Origin: Pilasporangium apinafurcum | Taxonomy: Eukaryota; Oomycota; Peronosporomycetes; Pythiales; Pythiaceae | Direction: 5' to 3' | NCBI GenBank assembly: GCA_001600495.1 | Contig: BCKE01000006.1 | Location: forward strand, 843,124 to 907,123 | Length of the DNA stretch: 64,000 bases | Shown: positions 1 to 10,284 of the stretch, one piece after another | Numbering within the stretch: the first letter of the stretch is position 1 | Layout: every line of letters begins with the position of its first letter | Translations under genes and position numbers: made by a program | The notes under the pieces: model-generated | What the model saw: the letters and a program-made list of their open reading frames with translations, nothing else | The model's database searches: none | What the model was told of the DNA's origin: nothing

Positions 1-15
1 CCCATCGCTCCTTAC

Positions 16-542
16 CGCACAGCTGATCTACAGCCTTGTGTAAGCGTGATGAAAGTACTTTGCCCCATATATGTGCATCCTTCTCTGTGTAAATTTCTAT
101 AGTAACAGCCAAATTACATTTTAGAAAGTATGGTAAAAGTAATTGCTAGGATGGCTGGAAATAAATACTACAAACCTGGGATCCCATGTCGCTCGATCCA
201 TGTCGACGGGTCATCTCGGTGGATACCATCGAGCGCAAGCCGTTGCCAGATTATCTCGCGACATTCTCGTGCTGTTTCACTAGAGAACGCCTCACGCAGC
301 AAAACGAAACCATCTCGTACAAACGCGTCCAACTCTGTCACCGTGAACGGCAGGGTAATTTCTTCATGCTCTCGCTTTTCTGCTACAGTTGGTACTGTTG
401 TGTTAATCTTACGTCGCTTGACATGTTCACGTTCGATGCGGTCCCTCGTCTCATCCACCTCTCCATCGTCTGTTTCCATGATGGTGTGCTTTCTTCCATT
501 CTTTCCCATGTTCCTCGTGCCCAGCCAATCACCACCTTTCAT
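16..542 (-). CDS. Phytanoyl-CoA dioxygenase (PhyH) family protein, partial
   Basis: This is the 5' part of a gene that runs off the left edge of the window. Exon 1 (542-176) starts at ATG 542; an in-frame ATG at 507 is an alternative. It encodes a basic, charged leader and then the PhyH opening helix, with a DGFVLLREAFS segment. A 91-base GT-AG intron follows, and exon 2 (84-16) carries SSRLHKAVDQLCG, the motif that precedes the family's double-stranded beta helix. The phases join exactly (G+AG), and a second donor (GTAAGG) follows at 15. Family members are Fe(II)/2-oxoglutarate oxygenases; the His/Asp iron ligands would lie outside the window, so activity cannot be judged. The gene is divergent from the anoctamin gene and shares about 285 bases of upstream DNA with it. 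Confidence 0.72.
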
Positions 543-826
543 TGGTAACCCATAGACATAGACAGTCGTCTTTCATTTTGAGCCACTCTGATGCGGTAGA
601 TGTATCCTTTCGCCCACTAATGAAACCACTTTCACCTCCATCCACCAATCAAAATGCGCCAAGAGCGGAGAATTGATGGTATAGGGAAGGCGGATGATAG
701 AGGGGAAGGGGTACGCCATGCACATCCGCTCTTTGGGTTGAATCCTCACGGGCGCTGGGCTCATTTCTCCACTTCACTTTTGAAACGGAACTCTTGGGTG
801 GAAAAGATCAGTCGACGGAAGGGAAA

Positions 827-3536
827 ATGTCGGGAGAAACCCCCGCAATGCGGCTCAAATCCGTGAAAACTGCCATATCTCGCCGTGGATCGTCCCTTAA
901 TGCATCACTGGAGGCGAAAGATGTGCGGCTGCAGCTGGATGAAGCCTTCCAGCGCGAAAATGGCTACTCATACGACTATGTGATCGTGTTCAAGGTGCAT
1001 GGTGAGGGCGACAGTCTGAGTGACGCACAAAAGGAACATTCCATGCGCAACGTTCTGCAGCGACTGGCGCGTGGTGGCATTGAAACCAAGATGTTCTACT
1101 CTTCAGACCGTGACTTGGTGTTTTGCAAACTGAGGGCGACGCTCGAGCGGCTTGGTCGAGAAGCAGATCGCATTGATTACAAAGTAGAATTCGACAAAGT
1201 TGAGCTCAAAAAGATCGCTGAAAAGGGGTATCCTAGTGAGAATATCAAGGGTATCACTATTGCGGAGAATCCAGCGGTCACAAAGCGCGACCCGTTCGAG
1301 AATATTTTTGCCAAGGTAGTGTAACGTCTGAATTTTGTCTATGCCACTTTTGCATCTGTTTCAGCGTTAGATATCAGCTAATGTTTGCATGTTTGATTGT
1401 AATTGTTCAAGTATGACGTAGAGGATCGATTGCAATCAGCGTATCGAAAGTATGGTCACAAGAAAACCCCATTTCGAGGTGTTGATCGGTGAGTATGATG
1501 TTTGTTACGAAGCAGCTTTTTGCAAATAGTTGGTGAATTTGACGTGTGTGTTGTTCTACTATGTACTGTTCACTGGCAGCATTAAGCTTTTGCTTAACAT
1601 CATCAAATCTCACGTGGAAGGAGGTTGCGGGCTCAACCTAAACTTTCTACTAAAAGAAAACTGCATCGTGGCTGCGTTTCCATTGCATGAGGTAGAAGAG
1701 CTACAGGAGTTGAAAAAGAAATGGTTCAGTTGGACATTTGCACCATGGGGGCAACCACTTCCCGAAATCAAAGACTACTTTGGAGAGAAAGTGGGACTTT
1801 ATTTTGCCTGGCTTGGTGCGTTCCCATATTGCTTGTTGGTTGAAAAAATTTATGCGATTAGGCTCGTACTGATTATCAGTATTTGGTATATGTTTGTAGG
1901 TCATTACACCACGTGGCTGATTGCACCATCATTGGTTGGAATACTCCTGTTTATTAATGTGGTCATGGAAAAGACTGCGGATGCGAACCTTGTGCCGTAT
2001 TTTGGTCTTTTCATGGCGCTCTGGTCGGTGTAAGTACTTCACTTGTCATCTTTTCTTCTTCAATTAGGCGTTAGTTGATGGAAATTTCTTACGAAATGTG
2101 TGACAGATTTTATTACGAATACTGGAAACGGTACAACTCCACATTGGCGCTTGAATGGGGGATGACGAATTTTGAAGACGAAGAAGAAGAACGACCAGAA
2201 TTTAAAGGCGAAGAAATCGTGTCACCAATCGACGGCTCTAAGATTCGGTACTTTGATCCACATCACCGATTTCGCCTTATCGTGCGGTCGTTGGTAAGAC
2301 ATTTTTTTGCGATTGCTTCATATTAATTGTATCACTGCACTCATGGCAATTAATCTACTCAATTAGTTCTTCATCTTCATGCTGATTTTGCTCGTGATTG
2401 GTGTGGTCGCCGGTATCTTTGTGTTTCGGTATGCTGCCACATCCGGCAAATGGAAAAATTTTTTCAGCTACAACGATGTGTCATTTGGCGGTGCGGTAGC
2501 ATCAACGATTAATGCCATTCAGATCATGGTGATGAATAACATCTACAGCACTCTAGCCACCTATCTCAATACTTTGGGTACTGTGGCCTCTACTACATCT
2601 TGTACAAGTTACGTCAAGGAACTAACAAATGTATGAATGCTGATGTAATTTAATGTAGAAAACCATCGCACAGACACCGAGTACGAGGACCACTTAATCG
2701 GCAAGACGTTTCTCTTTCAATTCGTCAATTCGTACGCCAGTTTGTTCTACGTTGCATTCATAAAGACCACGGTGGAGGGCAACACCTGCAAAGGGTACGA
2801 GGATGGCTGCCTGGACGAACTCATGTTGGGGCTGGGCATCATCTTTGGCCTGCGTCTCACCTCGGGTAATTTCTTCGAAGTGGGGTTGCCGTGGATCAAG
2901 CAGAAGATGAGTAACAGAAGCAACAAAGCGGGAGGAGACGATAAATTGATGAAGAACGCAGTTATGCGCCGTGAACCATCAGAGATCGAGCGGCAATTGA
3001 AACTCGATGTGTACGACCAGAAGGGGACATTTGATGACTACAATGAGATGATCATCCAGTTCGGCTACGTGACACTTTTTGTTGTGTCGTTCCCGCTGGC
3101 TCCAGCAATGGCACTCTTGAATAACATCTTTGAAATTCGTATTGATGCACACAAGCTCATCAACGCCACACGGCGACCAGATCCACGCGGCGCACAGGAC
3201 ATCGGCACGTGGGGGACAATCATCGACATCATGACCACGCTCTCGATGGTGACGAATGTAGCGCTAGTGTGCTTTACATCCAAGCGCACGACCCAAAACT
3301 TGTCGGAGTTTGAGCGGCTATGGCTCTTTGTGGGCGTGGAGCATGCGTTGATACTCATCAAGTATATTCTCATGACGGTCGTCAATGATGAGCCCCATGA
3401 TGTCACCCTGCAGAAGCAGCGCTGTAAGTTCATTGTGGACAAAATCGTGCATTTGATCGCAGACGATGACGATGAGGAAATGACTAAAGGCAACCAGGTC
3501 CGTGTTGATCTCACGGTCTTTGACGAAGATATATAG
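827..3536 (+). CDS. Anoctamin-like (TMEM16) membrane protein
   Basis: Six exons join in phase (827-1315, 1412-1488, 1580-2029, 2107-2293, 2367-2577, 2659-3536) to give 763 residues. The N-terminal ~190 residues are cytosolic. The family signatures follow: GGCGLN, FPLHEVEELQELKKKW, YFGEKVGLYFAWLG, FYYEYWKRYNS with a WG downstream, ENHRTDTEYEDHLIGK, and NSYASLFYVAFIK. About eight to ten hydrophobic segments are visible. Acidic residues of the Ca2+ site are expected in the last membrane helices, and FEIRIDAHKL fits the region usual for them. TMEM16 proteins are Ca2+-dependent phospholipid scramblases or anion channels, and the sequence alone does not decide which. ATG 827 was chosen because upstream in-frame codons hold no other ATG. 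The C-terminus is acidic (DDDDEE). Confidence 0.93.
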
Positions 3537-3679
3537 GCAAAGATTATCGACTACATTTGTCTTATTGCTCATTCTCTTCAATTATATATATTCTACATTG
3601 CCTATCCAAACACGACAGAACACGCCTGGGCTTTTTAGCCCCTCTCCAGCGTCGATGAGAGCGGTATTTTATATGTTAA

Positions 3680-5872
3680 TTAGTAAAGCCATGGAGACAA
3701 AGACACTACGAGAGAAGTTTCCTCGTTGGTTCCTTCAGCATTATTGCGCTCTAATCCTTCACGGATGACTGTGTGCCGATGCAATTGAGAGGCATCTTCT
3801 CGTGAAATCAGAAGCACTGGAATCATCACCTCTTTCCCTAGACCACGTCCATCGTCCGTCATGACGTATGTTCGAGCTGGATGCTTTGCCTTGGACGTTT
3901 TCGAGTTGATAACGATGACACCGAACGCACCAGCTCGTTGTAATCGCAATGCTTTCTCTGCAAAAGAGCACGTGCCTCTAGTCACCATCACCACTTTCCC
4001 TTTGATATCCTTTTGATCTGCTTTGGAGAGAGATGAACAGGCTTCACCCGTTGTTTTGGAAAACAACCGCAAAGGGACTTCAAACTGCGTCTGGCGGTTG
4101 ATCTGGAGACCAAAACTGGCTGGAGAAGCTACGATGGTCATGATGTGAACATCGTTCCATCGGATCGAGATGCCTACCTGGACGACGGTCTGTGTCCTCA
4201 AGGTTGCCATTTCAATGTCATGTTTGGTGACCAATGCGTTCCCGTTCTCACATGCAGCAGCATGGCTGGATGCCTCAACTTCCGTGGCTTTCGGACGCTC
4301 AAACAAATTCGAATTCAGCAAGAGGAGATGACCTTCTGTACTGAAAATTATATCCGTTGACTTGACTACCCGTGACGATGACGGTGTGCAGACGACGCTA
4401 CTATTGGTGTGATTTTTATGACTAATGCTCATATTGCCGCAGCTCTTGTGCGGTAGCGCTGGCACAATCACATCGGGATCCTCACTGAAAAGTAAATAGA
4501 GATATTTCACGGTCTCCGAGAGAAAATAGCTGTCCATGCGATCTTCCACGGTCAGCGTATGGATGTTTCCAACTGCAGCATATCCGCAGGTCACTTTTGA
4601 GACCCTCTCAATGTCCTGCAGCAGTTTGCGGCCAATCTTAAGATATTTGTCATCTCGAGTCGCTTGGTAGAGGTGGTACGTGCTCTCAATCAGCTCAGGT
4701 CGCAATGGCGACGTCCGTGCCCAACTGATGACGTTCCCCTCACCACCCAGATCAAATAACTCGGGCATGGCACCAAATTTATCCCACAAGCTAAAGAGTT
4801 TCTCGTGGCTACGGATCGCGCTAGACACGTCACCAGCCAGCACCTGCAGTCCCGGCCAGAACGCCTGCAGCGCAGAGACGCGTCGTGACCAGACGTGCCG
4901 TCGTCCGTAGTTCATATCCACTTCGATATGCAAATCGTCATGGTTCACATGAGTTTCCACGGCCGTGTAGCTCATGTTGAACATGTCGAGCCACACGTGA
5001 TCGCCACTGATGAGATGGTATTTCAATAAATACTCAAAGTATGAATCCAACCCAGCGCCGATACCACCATGTGAATGGATCCACTGCCCTGAGGCAACAT
5101 CGATGGCGCTCCCAAGCAGATCAAGATCGGACCTACGCAGCCAAAGCGCCATCACCGCATGCCGTGCCTTCTCTTCAAATACAGGCAGCCCTGACAACCG
5201 CGACAGATACGCCATTTCCACCAGTAGCGACCCCGCCGCGGCTGGACACGTGAGTGTCGGTGAGTTCTTCAGCACTCCGTGCTTGAGATTGACGCGATGT
5301 ACGGGGAGGCCGGTGGGAGTGTTGAACGCCGGAAGCAGCCGCTGGCACAGGTCAATCGCCATTGTAAGCAGCTCTCCGCTGTATTCTTCAGCTGTAAGGA
5401 TGCCAGCATGCTGCGGTGACGCCAGAAGATGTGCTGAGATGAGTCCGCCAATGACGCGGATCGTGGATTCGAACACAGACACCGTCACGTCTCTGTCAAA
5501 CGTTACGTGGTCGATTACCAGCTGCACGGCACGTTTGAACTCGTCGCGGTCTCCGACAATCGCCAACATGTCGAGCGAATCCACGAGCGTGAGTGAGAAA
5601 CCGCCAAGCACGTCGTCCAAATCGCCGCGCTCCCGTTGATCCCACCGCCGACCTTCACACGAGAGCGGTTTGAGCTCATCCCATGGAAATGCATGCGTCA
5701 TATAGTTACGATAACCATGGTAGAACATCTCCCGCGCGCGTGTCTGTAGGTGTCTCCGCTCGGACACGTGCATGCGCGCGTACACTATGCATGGATATTC
5801 AGTTACCAATAGCATCAGTAACAACAGCAGGGCCATTGGGAGTAGTAGCACGACCGATCGGCAGAGCGCCAT
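3680..5872 (-). CDS. EDEM-type ER alpha-mannosidase-like protein (GH47) with PA domain
   Basis: This is a single-exon gene of 730 residues. Residues ~1-32 form a strongly hydrophobic signal or anchor segment. Residues ~45-480 are a GH47 (alpha/alpha)7 barrel, with FPWDELKPLSCEG, a DLDDVLGGFSLTLVDSLDML segment, ESTIRVIGGLISAH and the closing EDRMDSYFLSETVKYLYLLF. Residues ~590-700 form a protease-associated domain (ALRLQRAGAFGVIVINS). GH47 plus PA is the layout of EDEM3-class factors, which trim mannose on misfolded glycoproteins for ER-associated degradation. No KDEL/HDEL tail is visible; the C-terminus ends SPWLY. The gene is tail-to-tail with the anoctamin gene (143 bases) and head-to-head with CDC26 (165 bases). 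Confidence 0.92.
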   Translation of the reverse strand: MALCRSVVLLLPMALLLLLMLLVTEYPCIVYARMHVSERRHLQTRAREMFYHGYRNYMTHAFPWDELKPLSCEGRRWDQRERGDLDDVLGGFSLTLVDSLDMLAIVGDRDEFKRAVQLVIDHVTFDRDVTVSVFESTIRVIGGLISAHLLASPQHAGILTAEEYSGELLTMAIDLCQRLLPAFNTPTGLPVHRVNLKHGVLKNSPTLTCPAAAGSLLVEMAYLSRLSGLPVFEEKARHAVMALWLRRSDLDLLGSAIDVASGQWIHSHGGIGAGLDSYFEYLLKYHLISGDHVWLDMFNMSYTAVETHVNHDDLHIEVDMNYGRRHVWSRRVSALQAFWPGLQVLAGDVSSAIRSHEKLFSLWDKFGAMPELFDLGGEGNVISWARTSPLRPELIESTYHLYQATRDDKYLKIGRKLLQDIERVSKVTCGYAAVGNIHTLTVEDRMDSYFLSETVKYLYLLFSEDPDVIVPALPHKSCGNMSISHKNHTNSSVVCTPSSSRVVKSTDIIFSTEGHLLLLNSNLFERPKATEVEASSHAAACENGNALVTKHDIEMATLRTQTVVQVGISIRWNDVHIMTIVASPASFGLQINRQTQFEVPLRLFSKTTGEACSSLSKADQKDIKGKVVMVTRGTCSFAEKALRLQRAGAFGVIVINSKTSKAKHPARTYVMTDDGRGLGKEVMIPVLLISREDASQLHRHTVIREGLERNNAEGTNEETSLVVSLSPWLY

Positions 5873-6037
5873 GGCTGCTTCCTTTCACTCTGTGTCACCT
5901 GTCAGCTTTATCAACTGACTACCAAATTGCAAGTAGCTACCATTAAGTATACGGGTTCCATATGCATAGAAATATGCTGTTTGATAGGTTTCTTGATCAT
6001 ATCCGGTTGGTAACTCGGTATAGTCGCCAAAGGAAAC

Positions 6038-6247
6038 ATGCTGAGAAGGAAACCAACAAGGGTGGAAGAACGTGCGGATGTGTCCGACGAATACGAGCAC
6101 TATCTACAAGAAAAAGAGCGAGAGAAGGATCCCGCTGAACACCGCGGGCATGTAAGTGGAGCGGTAGAGGCAGTTGATTTGCAGCAGCAACAACAACAAA
6201 CAATTCGACAAATGACACGTGCGCGTCTGGGATTCAACCAATCCTAA
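6038..6247 (+). CDS. CDC26: Anaphase-promoting complex subunit CDC26 (APC12)
   Basis: This is a 69-residue single-exon gene. It opens with MLRRKPTRVE, almost identical to the N-terminus of animal CDC26, whose first residues insert into the TPR groove of APC6/CDC16 and stabilise it. An acidic helix (SDEYEHYLQEKERE), a poly-Gln tract and a short C-terminal basic helix with RARLGF follow, the last comparable to the DRIGY segment of CDC26. The length suits the family (about 65 to 125 residues). The protein would act as a small structural subunit of the APC/C ubiquitin ligase. Genes this small are easily missed by annotation; the N-terminal match makes this one secure despite its size. Confidence 0.88.
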   Translation: MLRRKPTRVEERADVSDEYEHYLQEKEREKDPAEHRGHVSGAVEAVDLQQQQQQTIRQMTRARLGFNQS

Positions 6248-6341
6248 TGTGAGTGACATAGTGAGATAATCATCAATGAACATCCAAAGTGTCAAGACGA
6301 AGACAATGTATGATTCAGCCAAATAGTGCGAATACACTCAA

Positions 6342-6362
6342 TCTCTCGCTCTCTCTCTCTCT
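6342..6362. repeat. Short CT-rich microsatellite
   Basis: This is a pyrimidine run of CT dinucleotides with one interruption. It lies between the stop codons of the convergent CDC26 and DOT1-like genes. Confidence 0.8.
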
Positions 6363-6390
6363 ACTCTTTGTTTTCTGCCGATCAAAAGTC

Positions 6391-7518
6391 TCAAAACATT
6401 TTCTTCTGAATTATGACAGTGGCTTTTCCCCAACTCATGGGAAATTTCTGTTCCAACATGGTTTTCCATCGCGACGACACCAATGGCTTTGTTACCGTGA
6501 CAAAATAACTACCTTCACTCATTTCATCTGACGAAAGGATAGGAACATGATTAATAATGCGACCAATGCAGAGGAATCAAGCGACTTACCGGCTGTTGAA
6601 GAGATCGCTTGGATGAGCTTGTTAACATGAGAAATGTTCAGCGGATTCCATCAAGATACTTGCATGATAGTGCAGTATTGATTAATATCTAATACAGCGG
6701 ACGTACGCTATCACTGAAACAAGTCGAATTGCAAAACACCAGCGTTGCATCCTTCCAGAAATTTACTTTTGATGCATCAGCCTTGGTGAAACCGACGTCG
6801 ATATCCCCTTTTGCTGCTGGCAGACCGTCCAGAATCTTGTACCGCCAATGATCCAGTACGTTTAATGCGATACTGTGGAGACCATCGAGAATCTATTGCA
6901 ACAGCATAAGCACTTGTACTGAGAGAATTCGGTTCAAAGCAGAGCAACAAATCAAACCTCAATGCCACAGCATTTTGAGAAATCGTGCAGGAGCACCGCA
7001 GCCATCGTCTTGGTACAGTACAATCACGGTATACGATGACCATCCTACTTGAAAGGGGAAGTAGACCTATTGCAGTCAGTCATGCTCACCACTTTACCGC
7101 ATCCAGAGCCAATGTCGTAGAAATGGCCACCTCTGTCGACTAGGAAGCCAAATTTCTCTCTCATCTGTTGTGCATGTATCTCAGAGTAATGCTCCCAAAC
7201 ATTCTTTCGAATCCAATCTCCTATTTGAAGAAATCACACAACATATCTGCGTACCAGCTGGAATATGGTTTCCATCGTCTCAAAGGGAATTTCACCATAC
7301 ACAAGCGATCGATTCGACAGTTCCTTTGCCTCGCGTTCCAGACGTGATACCTTTTTCACCTCCGTTTCCCGAAACGCCTCAAAGAGCTCTGCATGCAACT
7401 CCCGTGCATTCTCCACTGCGGTTATAATATCCACAGCAGACTTTAATCAAACAATACCACTGAGCATAATGTAGCGACATCACCTACCGACAGTCACACT
7501 CGTGTCCACATTCGTCAT
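6391..7518 (-). CDS. DOT1-like SAM-dependent methyltransferase, compact
   Basis: Seven exons (7518-7488, 7415-7255, 7164-7090, 7008-6958, 6892-6707, 6617-6590, 6512-6391) join in phase to give 217 residues. Motifs in order: SLVYGEIPFETM (the YGE motif of DOT1 folds), HFYDIGSGCGK (SAM-binding glycine loop), CCGIEILDGLHSIAL (acidic strand-2 motif GIE), FCNSTCF (the NSTCF-type catalytic loop) and MSWGKATVIIQKK at the end. DOT1 enzymes methylate histone H3 Lys79. This protein is little more than the catalytic core, so its substrate is not certain. The exon 2 to exon 3 junction has competing acceptors; the one chosen removes an in-frame TGA and restores the usual spacing between YGE and the SAM loop. 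The first exon is only 31 bases. Confidence 0.85.
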
Positions 7519-7939
7519 CTTCAGGGAGCAGGAGGAAGGAGATGAAAAAACTGGTGATTGTTCTACGTTCTGGGGTACCTGTTCGAGTCACTTTCGGATA
7601 CCTTGCACTGCCGCCTCGTCACGACCGCTTGGACTTTACCTAATTAATACAGTATTACTCCTAGTTACCTAATTTTTTATAAGAAATGGGTAAAATTGAG
7701 AGGTTAAATCTTGCAAGTATGCAATATCAGCAACTAGAAAGTCATTTTGCCAAAGTTCCCATCATTTACCAACGTTAGATATACACCCTCTTTACTAACT
7801 GACACTAGATACACGTACGAGGAAGCGTATGAAGAGGAAAGAGAGGAACCGAAAGAGATTTGCTCTTTTGGAAAAAACTTAGGAACTCAATTATCACATT
7901 TAAGAAAGCTATGTAGAAAGTAAAACAATGAGTGACTGA
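7519..7939. other. Intergenic, AT-rich, no gene seen
   Basis: About 420 bases lie between the 5' end of the DOT1-like gene and the Fanzor region. No reading frame of interest or RNA gene is apparent. CTAGATACAC at 7804-7813 resembles CTAGAATACAC at 9892-9902 downstream of the Fanzor ORF, too short a match to call an element end. Confidence 0.6.
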
Positions 7940-9725
7940 TGTTCGAGTGTCAAGTGCAACCAGAAGCCTTCAAATCAAAAGATCACTACCAAACGCAAAC
8001 GCGAAGAAGACGCCTCCACGGTCAATAAGGATGGACATCCATCTACATGGTTCANNNNNNNNNNNNNNNNNNNNNNNNNNNNNNNNNNNNNNNNNNNNNN
8101 NNNNNNNNNNNNNNNNNNNNNNNNNNNNNNNNNNCCAGATCTACTCAAGCCTCTCATGACGTCGTGGTTCCAAGTGTTCAATTATGCGGACGAGGACGTG
8201 GCTGGTTGGAACCCTAAGCGGATACTGGTCCCCGCCAAGGAACTCAAACCATACGTCAAGCGCGCTNGNTTTCGAAAAGAGGATGAACCGCCTCCTCCCT
8301 CAATCCCATCGATCACCAGTAATATCAAGATTCGATTGTATCCGACGCGATCGCAACGCGAGAAACTCGAGCAAATGTTTGCTACGAACCGCGCTGTTTA
8401 CAACAAACTCGTCGCCAGATCAAGGGAAGATGTCGCTACAAGAGTCGCTAGGAAGAAAGGTGATTCACAAAAAAATGACAAAGAAAGAACTCGCGACAAA
8501 GTATCGCCCGATCTCACAATCAGGTAAAATGGCGGGATATTTCAGAAACAAGAAAGCATTGAGGCGTCATTGTCAAGCTNACGATGAAGTACGGGGGTCT
8601 GCGTTTGGAGACTTTACGAAAGCGGTCGATTCATCGTTGGCGTTGTTTTTTGCCAAAAAGGAAAAAAATGAGAAAACCACGTTCCCAGAGCTTCGCTTCA
8701 AAAGCAAGTTCGCACGCTCGAACTCGATTGAATTNCGTAGTCGTTCGATCAAGATTGTGAAAAGCGGTGTTAGGTTCCANCCAACTTTTTTTGGTTTCAA
8801 GAAAGACGAAGGAATCGAGGTGCGCGAGAAGCTTCCCGAACTCAACTATTCAGTTCGGNTGCGGCGCTCTCGTGAAGGTGAATATCATTTATGCATCCCT
8901 NGACACAAGGCATTCCCAATATCAACCTCAAATCGATCATGCGCNCTTGATCCAGGAGTACGCAAGTTCATCACGCTATACGACCCCGACGGCAGGGNGT
9001 TATGTGTGGGTGATCCGAACAAAGAGCTCGTGCGGCGCTTTCAACTCATTAACACGTATAAGAGAGAGTTGTCGTTAATGGAGAACGCGATTGAGTCAAC
9101 TACATGCAAGAAGTCCGTCTGTAATTGCAAGAGATTTTGTAAGACACGGACACGGACTGCGAAGAAGCAAGCACGACAAAGAATACGCACGAGCAAATGT
9201 CAGCGTTATCGTCTGCGACGCAAGATTCGGTTTCTGTTGAGAAAGGTGTCACGGATGGTCAATGATATGCACCAGAAGCTCTCGCGGTGGCTGAGCGACA
9301 ATTATCATGAGGTACTGTTACCAAGGTTTCAGACAAAAAAAATGTCTGCGAGATATGTACGTGAGGAAGTTGAAGATGCAACACCAAGAAACTTATGNGA
9401 NCCAGANGAGATGNTGACAGTACGTGGACGCAAGCGCAAGATTTCAAGTCCGACGACGCGGATGATGTTGGCTCAGTCACATTATCANTTCAGAATGCTC
9501 CTAACACAGAAGATGGAGCGCACAGGCGGACACTTGGAAGAAGTCTGTGAGAGATACACGTCCATCTCGTGCTCACGCTGCGGGAAGATCAACAAGAGAC
9601 TCAGTAAAAGCGAGACATTCAAATGCAAGAAGTGTACGTTTGATCACGATCGTGATGTAAGTGCCGCAAAGAACATCTTCCACAAGAATATCGGCGGATC
9701 TATCTTGCGCGAACACTTCGTCTGA
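7940..9725 (+). CDS. Fanzor (eukaryotic TnpB-like) RNA-guided nuclease ORF, frameshifted
   Basis: In one frame, 7940-8054 encodes a basic KRKREED patch. After an assembly gap, 8135-8470 gives the TnpB/Fanzor N-terminal block IKIRLYPTRSQREKLEQMF...NRAVYNKLV. Coding then continues in the next frame from about 8470 to 9725: LDPGVRKFITLYDPDGR (RuvC-I, Asp codon 8949-8951), EVLLPRFQTKKM (RuvC-II region, no canonical Glu), VCERYTSISCSRCG (candidate relocated Glu, codon 9549-9551), a CxxC/CxxC zinc ribbon, and DRDVSAAKNIF (RuvC-III). This order is diagnostic of Fanzor proteins, RNA-guided DNA nucleases carried by eukaryotic mobile elements. A one-base frame change at about 8440-8475, near a run of seven A, and a TGA three codons after ATG 7928 suggest decay or sequence error. 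At least fourteen isolated N bases lie inside the ORF. The start is unresolved and no transposase partner was found. Confidence 0.88.
8055..8134. other. Assembly gap (80 N)
   Basis: A run of 80 N interrupts the N-terminal part of the Fanzor ORF. The frame is the same on both sides if the gap size is right, but that size is probably an estimate. Confidence 0.95.
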
Positions 9726-9910
9726 TAAAGCAAAAAAATATCGAAGTCGCCTTCTTCGAGGAGTCCTGCCAGTTTTACTGGTGTTATAGGCCCAAGAGGG
9801 AGTAGGTGTCCGGTACTTTGGTATCTTTGGCATCTATGAGGATCTCCTTAGGCGGTAACCTTCAGCGGTACCAGTTCTATGGTAGTGTATGCTAGAATAC
9901 ACTGGTATTA
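9726..9910 (+). ncRNA. Candidate Fanzor guide-RNA tail (structured 3' region)
   Basis: Directly after the Fanzor stop the sequence can fold. TCGAAG (9741-9746) pairs with CTTCGA (9754-9759). AGTGTAT (9884-9890) pairs with ATACACT (9897-9903). ACCAGT (9870-9875) can alternatively pair with ACTGGT (9901-9906). In TnpB and Fanzor systems the guide RNA is usually transcribed from the 3' end of the nuclease gene and its non-coding flank, so this position is the expected one. Short hairpins also occur by chance, and no second copy is available here to show conservation, so the assignment is tentative. Confidence 0.25.
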
Positions 9911-10284
9911 CCAAGCAGCCACTTCCTCGGCATACATTACTCCCTTCATCCTGTGCAACATGAGGAATCACAATATTGCAAAATAAAAGCAAGAAATTGA
10001 TTGCTCAATTATCTCTAGATAAATAACTAATGCAGTGTGTTTGGTTGCTCAGCTATAAAGACTAGAGCTACGTTCGCTATATCTTTTCTTTCTTTAGTGG
10101 TAGCTATCATATGACGCTTCCTTGCTGAAATTAGCGACTGTGCCATTTCTATAATAGATGGTGATTAGATGGGTATGTTGGGCTTTCTTAACTGGCAGCA
10201 AATAATGTTGTTGGTGATGGATAAACTTGGATAAAGGCGCGAGTAAACTTGATTCAGGTCCGATCTTCCATCATACATCAACAA

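Noticed and set aside
2578-2636. Extension of anoctamin exon 5 to the TGA at 2634-2636
   Set aside because: The donor at 2578 joins in phase to ENHRTDTEYED; the extension does not match the family.
5010-5639. 209-codon plus-strand frame
   Set aside because: It is antisense to the GH47 coding region and has a composition that simply mirrors it.
7225-7245. In-frame TGA in the DOT1-like gene
   Set aside because: A GT-AG intron from 7254 to 7165 removes it in phase and brings the YGE and SAM motifs to the usual spacing.
7804-9902. Possible terminal repeats of the Fanzor element (CTAGATACAC and CTAGAATACAC)
   Set aside because: The match is about ten bases with an indel and is not supported by target-site duplication; chance is likely.
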